From an uncultured Lachnospiraceae bacterium (GTDB taxonomy: Bacteria; Bacillota; Clostridia; Lachnospirales; Lachnospiraceae): a stretch of DNA of 8,340 bases. The notes beneath the pieces are model-generated. The model was not told the origin of the DNA. It made no database searches and saw only the letters and a list, made by a program, of their open reading frames with translations. The position numbers were made by a program, and so were the translations under genes. Location of the stretch: the NCBI GenBank assembly GCA_948665105.1, contig CAPNGW010000061.1:1-8340 (forward strand). Direction: 5' to 3'. Positions 1 through 6,895 of the stretch are shown one piece after another (within the stretch, counting starts at the first letter, position 1; every line of letters begins with the position of its first letter).

Positions 1-1299
1 TATGGTGCCGCTGTCGGAGTTGGTGACATCCACCAGGTAGTTTTTCCCCTCCAGGGTCACAATGTTCCACATATGGTCGCCACCGCCGGAGCCGGTGGAC
101 ATTACGCCGTCAACCGTGTAGCATACAACGTCCCCGGCAAAATCCGTCATGTCACACAAATACTGAAATGCCTTGGCATATCCCTCACAGACCACGTTTG
201 TACTGGGGTCTCCGTCAAAGACGTAAATCAACTGCCAGGGGTTGCCATAGCTGACGCCGCTTAAGGCGCCATAGTTATAGGATACCAGCCGGCAGATTTC
301 GTCCTTATAGGCCACCAGCTTTTCATAATCTGACTTACCGGCATTTGCTGCAACGATTTCACGGGCCTTGGCTGCGGCCTCCGCCGTCTTCTGGGCCTTG
401 GCACCGCTTACCATGGTATTGCCTCCGCTCTGATACTCCACAGCAGCTTTGAGAGTCACCTTTAAGCCCACAAAGGACACATTGACAGCTCCATCGGTGT
501 TCTCCGGTGTATAAGATGAATAGCTGTAGCTATACCCGGTAACCTTATCAAACCAGTAAAATTCATAGGGGCAGTCCACCATGAGGCAGTTTATAACTTT
601 TCGTACTGTGTTGTTAAGCTCCTGCTTTACGGCTTCACTTGTCGCTGTCCCGGAAGCAGAATTTATGCGAATGTAAAAATCTGCCGGAACAGGCATCTGA
701 GTGGAACCGCCATTTGCTGCAATGGAGGTAATGGCATTTCTCCATACCTGGTAAAGGACCAGCTCCGGTCCCTCCAGAATCTCCTGGCCGTAATTGGCCA
801 GCGGCATTATACCGCTGTCACCGTAAAAAAGCCGTTGTGCATATGCTTCAAACAGCATATCGTTGTCCAAAAGCTCACCGGAGCCTGCGGTTAAAGTGTC
901 AGACTCCTCCACAAATTCCTCTACGGTTATGGGCCCCCCGACTCCCATAGCATCCTCCGCTGCTTCCGGAGACGCTTCCTCTTCAGCTATGGACTCTTCC
1001 AAAGCTGTGGGCTCTTCCTCTGGGGCCTCTTCCAGAGCCATGGGCTCTTCTTCATCAGCTATGGAGTCTTCTAAAGCTGTGGACTCTTCCTCTGCGGCCT
1101 CTCCCAGAGCCATGGGCCCTTCCTCATCAACTACGGACTCTTCCTCTGGGGATTCATCCAGAGCCATGGGCTCCCCGGCTTCCATAGCGGCAGTCTGTGT
1201 ATCCTCCGCCATAATGCCCGATGCTCCCAAATCACTGGCTATGAGACCTGCAACAATAAAAAATGCCGTAAACAAATACCAGGATCTTCTTTTGTTCAT
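1..1299 (-). CDS. Secreted transglutaminase-like domain protein, acidic repeat linker (C-terminus cut by window edge)
   Basis: The 433 visible codons are open from the ATG at 1299 to the left edge. Residues 1-31 look like a signal peptide: basic MNKRRSW, a hydrophobic stretch at about 8-20, and a possible cleavage after IMA. Residues 41-135 form a Glu-rich linker with three imperfect PMAL-containing repeats. From about 320 on comes a transglutaminase-core fold: catalytic Cys371 in VVCEGYAKAF, His409 in DHMWNI, and Asp424 in YLVDVTNSD, the usual Cys-His-Asp order and context. The family includes protein cross-linkers and cysteine proteases, so acyl transfer or peptide cleavage outside the cell is expected but the substrate is unknown. 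Residues 145-320 are an unassigned N-terminal domain. The start is supported by AAAGGGGTGG just upstream; the other ATG three bases upstream-overlapping is out of frame. It has its own promoter. Anything after residue 433, such as an anchor or wall-binding domain, cannot be seen. Confidence 0.85.
   Translation of the reverse strand, partial: MNKRRSWYLFTAFFIVAGLIASDLGASGIMAEDTQTAAMEAGEPMALDESPEEESVVDEEGPMALGEAAEEESTALEDSIADEEEPMALEEAPEEEPTALEESIAEEEASPEAAEDAMGVGGPITVEEFVEESDTLTAGSGELLDNDMLFEAYAQRLFYGDSGIMPLANYGQEILEGPELVLYQVWRNAITSIAANGGSTQMPVPADFYIRINSASGTATSEAVKQELNNTVRKVINCLMVDCPYEFYWFDKVTGYSYSYSSYTPENTDGAVNVSFVGLKVTLKAAVEYQSGGNTMVSGAKAQKTAEAAAKAREIVAANAGKSDYEKLVAYKDEICRLVSYNYGALSGVSYGNPWQLIYVFDGDPSTNVVCEGYAKAFQYLCDMTDFAGDVVCYTVDGVMSTGSGGGDHMWNIVTLEGKNYLVDVTNSDSGTI
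976..1173 (-). repeat. Tandem repeat encoding acidic PMAL linker units
   Basis: Within the transglutaminase-like gene, residues 43-108 consist of three imperfect copies of a Glu-rich unit beginning (E/G)PMAL. Copies 2 (residues 61-84) and 3 (85-108) are 24 residues (72 bases) each. Copy 1 (43-60) is 18 residues and lacks the six-residue segment related to TALEDS. The similarity is visible at DNA level too, for example the recurrent AGAGCCATGGGC on the + strand, so recent duplication by slippage or recombination is likely. The units are strongly acidic and probably form an extended spacer between the signal peptide and the folded domains. Confidence 0.75.
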
Positions 1300-1301
1300 A
1301 C

Positions 1302-1313
1302 ATCCACCCCTTT
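1302..1313 (-). promoter_or_regulatory. Ribosome binding site of the transglutaminase-like gene
   Basis: The minus strand reads AAAGGGGTGG a few bases before the ATG at 1299. It is purine-rich and G-rich rather than a perfect AGGAGG, but correctly placed. It fixes the start of the signal peptide. Confidence 0.6.
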
Positions 1314-1378
1314 GTCTGCTTCACCCTTTATATTCCCGTGCTTCTGGTAATCATTTCTATTTTTAGTCTTGTATTCAT

Positions 1379-1407
1379 ATATTAGCAAGTTAAATTGCAA
1401 AAGTCAA
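1379..1407 (-). promoter_or_regulatory. Sigma-70-type promoter for the transglutaminase-like gene
   Basis: Read on the minus strand, TTGACT (1407-1402) is followed by a 17-base spacer and TAATAT (1384-1379). These match the -35 and -10 consensus at five of six positions each with ideal spacing. Transcription would begin around 1372, giving a leader of about 70 bases before the ATG at 1299. The -35 box begins only 7 bases after the stop of the kamC-like gene. The spacer holds a short inverted repeat, GCAA-6-TTGC. No terminator is visible between the preceding gene and this promoter. Confidence 0.75.
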
Positions 1408-1414
1408 TAGTTTC

Positions 1415-2869
1415 CTATGCTTCCTGAATCAATCTTAATAGCTCCGGCTCCAGCCCCAGAAGCCCACAGATATGAATAGCATCCCGGGGACACTCCTCCT
1501 CCCCGTGAACCTGGTAGATGCCATAGTTCATATATCTGGATATGATGTCGATACCTTTCTGGCCGGCGGCGGAGTGAATCTCCTCTGACAGCTTGTCCAA
1601 ATCCACCCCCCTAAGGCCCGTAACCTGGTAGTGATAGTCTGCGTCCTCCGCCACATGGTCGTAGTGAGTTGCCAGAATGGCCATGGCCGGCTTTGCCTTT
1701 AAATATTTCACCACGGCCTTCACGATGGCGGCACCCTCGTCGGGGTTGGTACCCCGGGCAAGCTCATCGAAAATAAGAAGGGCGTACCCCTGCTTCTGTT
1801 TTTCCACCGCATTCTGCAATTGCATAATCTCCCCACCGAAGCTGGATAGCCCGTTCTGCATGGACTGATACTCCTCGGCAATGAGACAGATATGGTCAAA
1901 AAGGGGCACCCGGGCTTCCTTGGCACAGACAAAAAAGCCGCTTTGTGCCAGCACAACATTCAGGGCAATGGTCCTTAAGGCCACACTTTTTCCCCCCATG
2001 TTGGCTCCGGTGATTACGGCAGTTCCTCCTTCCATGGTGAAGGACACCGGCGTAAAGGCTTTTCCCCGCCGGGAGAGGCCATCTGTAAGACTGGGGTTTA
2101 CCATCTCCTTCAAATCCAGAATCTTCTCCGTAAGGGTTGGACAAATGCCGTGATACGAAAGTGCAAGCTTTGTCTTTTGCAGGAGAAAATCAAGGCGGCC
2201 TACAGCCACACAGTTCTCCTGAATCACCGAAAGCCAGGGGCGGAGCTTCTCCGTCAGCTCTGCCCGAATTCTCTGCTGAATCAGCTCCTCCTGGGCAACA
2301 GTCTCACTGCGCATTGCATGAAGCTGCTGCTTCCGCTCCTGGGTGTGCTCCTGGCGCAATACCACCTCCAGACGCTTTTTCTCATCCCGCACCGCCTTCA
2401 AATCCGGGGCATATGCATCCACGATATAAAAGCCCGGCAGGCGGCGGCCCTCCGGGTCCAGAAGGTCCAGGGCCAAAGCCGTGTCTGAAAAATTGATTTC
2501 CGGCAGCTGCAAGGCAGGGTTATCCAGATACATCCGGCGCAGCCTTTCACTTTGCAAAAGAAATTGCTTCAGCTCAAAGAGCTCCAAATCCGTAAGTACA
2601 CTGTCGGCTCCGTTTTTCAGGGAGCCACGAACCTCCTTTAAGTTCATGAGAATCAGCTCCAGGCTGTCCCAAAGGCTTTTGTTGGCTTCGTAGCCGCGGG
2701 TAAGGCAGGAAAGACGATAAAGCTCCTTTTCAAGCTCTTCCCTCGCCTCCCTGGGATAGGGGGCGGCCTGCTTTACCAGCTCCTGACCATATACACTATT
2801 GGGGTTTAAAGCATCCAGAAGATATTGAAATCCCAAAGATTTTTTTTGTTCGTAGGTTAAGGCTATCAT
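1415..2869 (-). CDS. Short MutS-like ATPase, probable aminomutase reactivase subunit (KamC-like)
   Basis: This 484-residue protein carries the MutS-family ATPase domain at its C-terminus: Walker A GANMGGKS (288-295), a signature-like SSFGGE (342-347), Walker B LLIFDELARGT (364-374) and the H-loop ATH (400-402). The middle, about 150-210, is charged and probably coiled coil. It lacks the mismatch-recognition domain of MutS and the Smr nuclease domain of MutS2, so it is unlikely to be a repair protein. From memory of the families, short MutS-like proteins paired with a P-loop partner occur in lysine and ornithine fermentation clusters, where they are annotated as KamC, the ATPase of a lysine 5,6-aminomutase reactivase; the adjacent upstream gene matches the partner KamB. 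The start at 2869 was chosen because GGAGG lies 6 bases upstream; an in-frame ATG at 2929 lacks any such site. The alternative is a MutS-related ATPase of unknown role. Confidence 0.72.
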   Translation of the reverse strand: MIALTYEQKKSLGFQYLLDALNPNSVYGQELVKQAAPYPREAREELEKELYRLSCLTRGYEANKSLWDSLELILMNLKEVRGSLKNGADSVLTDLELFELKQFLLQSERLRRMYLDNPALQLPEINFSDTALALDLLDPEGRRLPGFYIVDAYAPDLKAVRDEKKRLEVVLRQEHTQERKQQLHAMRSETVAQEELIQQRIRAELTEKLRPWLSVIQENCVAVGRLDFLLQKTKLALSYHGICPTLTEKILDLKEMVNPSLTDGLSRRGKAFTPVSFTMEGGTAVITGANMGGKSVALRTIALNVVLAQSGFFVCAKEARVPLFDHICLIAEEYQSMQNGLSSFGGEIMQLQNAVEKQKQGYALLIFDELARGTNPDEGAAIVKAVVKYLKAKPAMAILATHYDHVAEDADYHYQVTGLRGVDLDKLSEEIHSAAGQKGIDIISRYMNYGIYQVHGEEECPRDAIHICGLLGLEPELLRLIQEA

Positions 2870-2875
2870 AGGTTT

Positions 2876-2880
2876 CCTCC
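2876..2880 (-). promoter_or_regulatory. Ribosome binding site deciding the kamC-like start
   Basis: The minus strand reads TTGGAGGAAACCTATG, a perfect GGAGG with 6 bases before the ATG at 2869. The in-frame ATG at 2929, 20 codons upstream, is preceded by the AT-rich AAATATCCATAA with no Shine-Dalgarno match. This favours the 484-residue product over a 504-residue one. Confidence 0.75.
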
Positions 2881-2911
2881 AACAATACAGCATCAGACCC
2901 TCCGCATAAAG

Positions 2912-2921
2912 ACGGGCCCGT
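2912..2921. repeat. 10-base perfect palindrome in the kamB-kamC gap
   Basis: ACGGGCCCGT reads the same on both strands and lies in the 72-base gap between the kamB-like stop and the kamC-like start. It has no loop and no following T-run, so it is not a terminator. It could be chance. Confidence 0.35.
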
Positions 2922-2941
2922 TTACACATTTATGGATATTT

Positions 2942-3976
2942 TTATTCCATTACATCGATTACAGGCAGGACCACGGCCTCCTGCATACGGGCCGCAAACT
3001 CCGTCTTGTCAAAATGGTTCCCGTAAGCAGAAAAGGGGTTGACGGTGACGGCCAGCAGAGCAATTTCAGAAAGCACGGTAAGCTCGGCCCCCTTTTTGTA
3101 CAATTTCTCACAGACCTCCCGGCTCAGCAGGATTTTACTGCTGTCCTCCACCATGAACATGCGGCCCTTCAGGGAAATGTTTGACATCAAAAGGGGCTTT
3201 ATGGCAGCGTCCGTCATGGCCCCCTCCATCCATACAATGGGGTACTCTGCCGCCTCCTTGTCCAGAAGGACATCCACCGGCTTTTTCCCCGGCTCCGGGA
3301 TTCTAAAGCTCCCCTCCCAGTCCAAAAGCAGCAGCTTTTCGTTGGGAGCCTTCTTCCCCTGCCACCCTTCAATGGCAATGCGCACCCTGCTTCCTGTGGC
3401 TGCCCTTAACTGCAGCAAATTGCTGACATAGACCGTGTCGTCTATCACCGTTCCCATGTCCTTATGGTAGGAGGCTCCGGTACACAGAATCACCGCCTCC
3501 GTCACCCGCCTGCTGCACAGAGATTTGCGGCTGATGGCTCCGTCGATGAGGATTTTTTCCGGACCGTATTCTTTAAAAATGGCGGACAGCTCTATGAGCT
3601 GCTGATTCATGGACGGTCCTGCCAAATCAATAAACCCATCGCTTCTGGCACGCAGCAGTACCACTTCCCCCAGGGGGGTATGGATTCCGGTGGTTCTTAA
3701 AATCTCCCCGGTGGTGTCGCAATTATGTAGGAGTCCCGCCGCGGTGGCAAAAAGCGTCCCCTCCCGCACATAAATCCGAGGTTTCCCTGTCCCCGTAACC
3801 ACATCCGTGGATTCACCATCCCGGCCTATGGAGGTCAGGGCCAGGCTTACATCCTTTTTGCCCATATCCTGTAAAATCCGATTCAGTACGGTAGTTTTTC
3901 CTGCATTTTTACACATACCTGCCAAAGACAGGGACGTATAATCCTTCACCAGTCCGTACAATAACTCTGATTTCAT
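2942..3976 (-). CDS. P-loop NTPase-like protein, probable aminomutase reactivase subunit (KamB-like)
   Basis: This 344-residue protein has an N-terminal P-loop, GMCKNAGKTT (20-29), within a strand-loop-helix typical of nucleotide-binding proteins. Further recognisable stretches are LTSIGRDGE (48-55), VTGTGKPRIYV (60-70), ILIDGAISRK (142-151) with a plausible Walker B-type Asp145, and NPFSAYGNHFD (313-323) near the C-terminus. There is no signal peptide or membrane segment, so it should be cytoplasmic. I identify it as KamB-like from the P-loop context, its size and above all the MutS-like gene immediately downstream. KamB and KamC are thought to reactivate the B12-dependent lysine 5,6-aminomutase; no aminomutase subunit gene is present here, so the true client is unknown. 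The ATG overlaps the phzF-family stop in ATGA, with AAAGGAGA 10 bases upstream, indicating translational coupling. A 72-base gap separates it from the kamC-like gene. Confidence 0.62.
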   Translation of the reverse strand: MKSELLYGLVKDYTSLSLAGMCKNAGKTTVLNRILQDMGKKDVSLALTSIGRDGESTDVVTGTGKPRIYVREGTLFATAAGLLHNCDTTGEILRTTGIHTPLGEVVLLRARSDGFIDLAGPSMNQQLIELSAIFKEYGPEKILIDGAISRKSLCSRRVTEAVILCTGASYHKDMGTVIDDTVYVSNLLQLRAATGSRVRIAIEGWQGKKAPNEKLLLLDWEGSFRIPEPGKKPVDVLLDKEAAEYPIVWMEGAMTDAAIKPLLMSNISLKGRMFMVEDSSKILLSREVCEKLYKKGAELTVLSEIALLAVTVNPFSAYGNHFDKTEFAARMQEAVVLPVIDVME

Positions 3977-4959
3977 TGGGAAAAATCTCCTTTCTCTATA
4001 TAGGAGGCCCTGGCCTCATGACATGGCACCTCCCACGAGCGCAGTTCTCCGCTAAAAGAAATAACCGCTCTTCCGCCAATCTTTATCTTGATTCCTTCCT
4101 TATCCAAAGCCCCGCAGCTGTGATTGCCGCCCATGGGGCTTAACTCCAGCCGGCTTTTAATGACAGAAGGCTTCCCCATGGTCTCACCCTGGAAAAATAC
4201 ATTTTCCTTCTCCACAGCTGTATGGCCGTACCCGTACAGGTAGAAGGTCAACGCCCCATTGGCCGTACCGGTGGCCGATTCCTCCGGGATTCCGTAAAGG
4301 GGTGCAAAGTTTCTGCACTCCGCCAGAGTACCCGGCTTTTGGGACAGGCAAAACATATGCACGCCAACCACCTGATACCTCTGGGACAAGGCCGTAACCG
4401 CCTTACAATCCTGCACTGCCCCATGAAGAGACTCCCTGTCCCTCACCGGCAGGATGATATCCGAAAGCCCTGTATTTACAATCTTCGGAAGCATCCCCCC
4501 TGCCCCCTCTTTCAGCCCATAGGCCAGATACAGCTCCTTCGCCTCCTTGGGGGTAAAGGTGTAAAGCTCCCTGGGGGACGCCATATCCATCCAGATTCCA
4601 CTGCCGCTGACCTGAACTGTCAGATAGTCCGCCGGCGTTCTTTTCCCGGTTATAAGTCCATAGCTTCCTTCCCCGATAATCCCTTCCTCATACAGCACCC
4701 AGAAGGCCCCAATGGTGGCATGCCCGCACAGCTCCACCTCCTCCACCGGCGTAAAATACCGGATATGAAAAGCATCCCGAGACACTTTCTTTACAAAAGC
4801 CGTCTCAGAATGCTTCAATTCTCCCGCAATTTTCCTCATGAAGCCATCCTCCGGAAAATCCTCATTCTCCGAAAGAAGTACTACTCCCGCCTGGTTTCCC
4901 CCAAATAGTTCCTCCGAAAAAGCATCAACCACAAAAGCCTTCCAGCTCTTTTTCCCCAT
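3973..4959 (-). CDS. PhzF-family isomerase
   Basis: This 328-residue protein belongs to the PhzF / diaminopimelate-epimerase-like family. It shows the family landmarks in order: VDAFSEELFGGNQAGVV (11-27), HSETAFV with the presumed catalytic acid Glu52 (50-56), IRYFTPVEEVELCGHAT (66-82), EESATGTANGAL (226-237, usually EDPATGSAAGAL), and FFQGETMGKPS (255-265). Members isomerise or epimerise small carboxylate substrates; PhzF itself acts in phenazine synthesis, but there are no other phenazine genes here and most clostridial members have no known substrate. It is slightly longer than the usual 260-300 residues. The start at 4959 has GGGGGA 6 bases upstream; a longer in-frame start at 5013 would overlap the preceding gene by 35 bases and is less likely. 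The stop overlaps the next start by 4 bases. Confidence 0.9.
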   Translation of the reverse strand: MGKKSWKAFVVDAFSEELFGGNQAGVVLLSENEDFPEDGFMRKIAGELKHSETAFVKKVSRDAFHIRYFTPVEEVELCGHATIGAFWVLYEEGIIGEGSYGLITGKRTPADYLTVQVSGSGIWMDMASPRELYTFTPKEAKELYLAYGLKEGAGGMLPKIVNTGLSDIILPVRDRESLHGAVQDCKAVTALSQRYQVVGVHMFCLSQKPGTLAECRNFAPLYGIPEESATGTANGALTFYLYGYGHTAVEKENVFFQGETMGKPSVIKSRLELSPMGGNHSCGALDKEGIKIKIGGRAVISFSGELRSWEVPCHEARASYIEKGDFSQ

Positions 4960-4978
4960 AGAAAATCCCCCGTCTCTT

Positions 4979-6106
4979 TTACTTCTTGATTCGCCGGAAT
5001 TTGTTGAAGTCATTCACCAGCTCCTTCATACACCAAATCTGGTTGTCAAAGACCCCTGCCTTGTAGAGATTAATCAAAATCATGCCAAGGGGCACTGCGA
5101 TAATCATCCCAATCACGCCGCTGAACTTAAAGCCGATAAACATGAAAATCAGTGTAGCCAGGGGGTCCATCCCAATGGAATCTCCCACCAGCTTGGGCTG
5201 AATCACCTGGCGCACCACCTGGGTCACCACGTAAAGAATAATCAGCGCAATGGCCATCCTGTAATCCCCGGACAATATCTTGATGATGGCCCAGGGGCCC
5301 AGTACGGTTCCGGTACCAAAGAAGGGAAGCATATCCAAAAATGCAATGATGAAGGACACCAACAGCACATAGTCCACCTTGAGAAAGGCCAGGCCAATCA
5401 CTACAATAATATAGACCACCACCATAATTTTCAGCTGGGCTTTAAAATATCCACCAACCGCATGCTTCAAATCCTTAAGGACAGTGATTACATTTTTCTG
5501 AATGGACTCAGGCATATGGCCATTGACCATGGCGTGAATCTTATCCCGGTCCGCCGTAAAAAAGTAAGCCGACAGAATGCTCATGATAATGGCAATGACA
5601 GTTCCCGGCACATTTTTTGCAAAATTTCCCGCTGCCTCAAAGGTAGGCTCCCCAATGACCTGCACCAGACCACCGATGTAGGTGGACAGATTTGCCGTTA
5701 TGTCCAGAATCACATCCTCCACATCACCCGGAAGCCGCTCTAAGAACACCTCCAGATTCTCACCGATGGTTTTAAATTCTGCAGCCAGGTTTTCATATAT
5801 CTCCGGAAAGCTTTGGATAAAGTTCACAGTCTCATTTGCAAGCTTGAGACCTGCGAAGTAAAAAATCAGAATCACAACTCCCAGCACGCCTATAATGATA
5901 ATCATGGAGCCGTGCTTCCTTACAATCTTCAACCGTTTCTCAAAGAACCGCACCACCGGATTGGCAATCCAGGAAATGATATACCCCACCACAAAGGGCA
6001 TGAAAAATACCAGTAATTTCGGCGCCAGGTAAAAAACTGCCACAATGGTAAGCACCGCCACAAACAGATTCGCCAATATCTTCAAGTATTTTACATATGG
6101 TTTCAT
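4979..6106 (-). CDS. AI-2E family transporter (YtvI/PerM-like membrane protein)
   Basis: This 375-residue integral membrane protein has the architecture of the AI-2E transporter family (formerly UPF0118). Two hydrophobic segments at about 10-28 and 30-49 and a third at about 68-88 are followed by a soluble helical stretch (90-160), then four or five more membrane segments from about 165 to 347. Family signatures are LDMLPFFGTGTVLGPW (257-272) and QPKLVGDSIGMDPLATL (303-319) followed by FKFSGVIGMIIAVPLG (326-341). The basic C-terminal tail ending NKFRRIKK resembles the YtvI branch found in spore-forming Firmicutes. The family includes the AI-2 exporter TqsA and proposed sodium/proton antiporters; the substrate here cannot be told from sequence. 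AGAGGTGA sits before the ATG. It lies 27 bases after the parvulin gene and 19 bases before the phzF-family start. Confidence 0.9.
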   Translation of the reverse strand: MKPYVKYLKILANLFVAVLTIVAVFYLAPKLLVFFMPFVVGYIISWIANPVVRFFEKRLKIVRKHGSMIIIIGVLGVVILIFYFAGLKLANETVNFIQSFPEIYENLAAEFKTIGENLEVFLERLPGDVEDVILDITANLSTYIGGLVQVIGEPTFEAAGNFAKNVPGTVIAIIMSILSAYFFTADRDKIHAMVNGHMPESIQKNVITVLKDLKHAVGGYFKAQLKIMVVVYIIVVIGLAFLKVDYVLLVSFIIAFLDMLPFFGTGTVLGPWAIIKILSGDYRMAIALIILYVVTQVVRQVIQPKLVGDSIGMDPLATLIFMFIGFKFSGVIGMIIAVPLGMILINLYKAGVFDNQIWCMKELVNDFNKFRRIKK

Positions 6107-6133
6107 GCTGTCACCTCTTAAATAAAAATAGCT

Positions 6134-6877
6134 TTATTTCTTCTCCACGCCGTATTTTTCAGTGAGCTCGGCAATCTTCTTATCATAAGCCTCCCGCTGT
6201 TTTCCCTGTATCAGCTGCTGGTGAATCTGAGGCTGGGCCTGATGGAAGGGCGTCTCACCGCCTTCTTTTTTGTCCTCCACCAGAATCAGGTGGTAGCCGA
6301 ACTGGGTTTTCACCGGACCGATGACCGTATGGAGCTCTCCATCAAAGGCCGCCTTCTCAAATTCCGGCACCATCTGCCCTCTGGAGAAAAATCCCAAATC
6401 ACCGCCCCGCTCCTTGGAGGGACAGGTGGAGTGCTCTCTCGCCGCATCCTCAAAGCTCTTCCCCTCTGCAATTTCCCTGGCCACATCATTGGCCTTCTCC
6501 TCCTGGTCCACCAGAATGTGCTTGGCGGACACCTGGGCTCCCTGCACAAACTGAGCCTTGTTGGCCTCATAGAAGGACTTTTCCTCCTCCTCCGTCACCG
6601 TAACCCCTTCCACGGTCTGGGTGGCCGCCATGTGACTGGCCAGTTCAATCTTCATCTTCTCAATCATGGTTTTGTACTCCTCACTCTCCATGATTCCTTC
6701 CTCCTTTGCCATTTTGGCAAAAAGATGAAAGGCGATTAACTGCTCCAGCACCTGCTCTCTGGCTCTGGGGTCCGACATATAAATTTGCTGCTCCGGGGGA
6801 TAATTCTGAATCAGGTTATTTAACTCCCCCTCTGTAATCTCGTGTCCTGCGGCTATCGCCAATACTTTTTCGCTCAT
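6134..6877 (-). CDS. Parvulin-type peptidyl-prolyl cis-trans isomerase, cytoplasmic
   Basis: This 247-residue protein has an N-terminal helical region resembling the SurA/PrsA chaperone arm (about 13-110) and a complete parvulin domain (about 116-203). Visible active-site features are His120 in VSAKHILV, Cys152 in STCPSKERGGDLGFFSRG, Met169 and Phe173 in QMVPEFEKAAF, and His196 in FGYHLILVED. These correspond to the conserved His/Cys/His set of parvulins. A further helix (211-247) closes the chain. The N-terminus, MSEKVLAIAAGHEIT, has no signal peptide or lipobox, unlike PrsA, so it should fold proteins in the cytoplasm. AAAGGAAA precedes the ATG. The start is 18 bases after the metal permease stop, so co-transcription with the transporter is likely, though a functional link is not evident. 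Confidence 0.92.
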   Translation of the reverse strand: MSEKVLAIAAGHEITEGELNNLIQNYPPEQQIYMSDPRAREQVLEQLIAFHLFAKMAKEEGIMESEEYKTMIEKMKIELASHMAATQTVEGVTVTEEEEKSFYEANKAQFVQGAQVSAKHILVDQEEKANDVAREIAEGKSFEDAAREHSTCPSKERGGDLGFFSRGQMVPEFEKAAFDGELHTVIGPVKTQFGYHLILVEDKKEGGETPFHQAQPQIHQQLIQGKQREAYDKKIAELTEKYGVEKK

Positions 6878-6895
6878 AACTGTTTCCTTTCACTT

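Noticed and set aside
1328..1354. Eight-codon upstream reading frame (MITRSTGI) in the leader of the transglutaminase-like mRNA
   Set aside because: It has no Shine-Dalgarno sequence and the codons suggest no attenuation mechanism; short frames of this size are expected by chance.
863..1366. Ser-rich open frame of 167 codons on the + strand
   Set aside because: It is the antisense of the acidic-repeat part of the transglutaminase-like gene; the Ser-rich, low-complexity content is the reverse complement of Glu/Ala/Pro codons, and there is no credible ribosome binding site.
2912..2921. ACGGGCCCGT palindrome as a terminator between the kamB-like and kamC-like genes
   Set aside because: It has no loop and no T-run on the transcribed side, so it cannot act as an intrinsic terminator.
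2870..2929. 20-codon N-terminal extension of the kamC-like protein starting at 2929
   Set aside because: There is no ribosome binding site for it, while a perfect GGAGG precedes the internal ATG at 2869; the extension is unlike the start of related proteins.
4222..4908. 228-codon open frame on the + strand opposite the phzF-family gene
   Set aside because: The minus-strand frame has clear PhzF motifs throughout; this one has no recognisable motif and is a shadow.
4838..5743. 301-codon His/Asn-rich open frame on the + strand
   Set aside because: It lies opposite the AI-2E-family membrane protein and the phzF-family start. Its composition is what the complement of hydrophobic codons gives, and no domain is recognisable.
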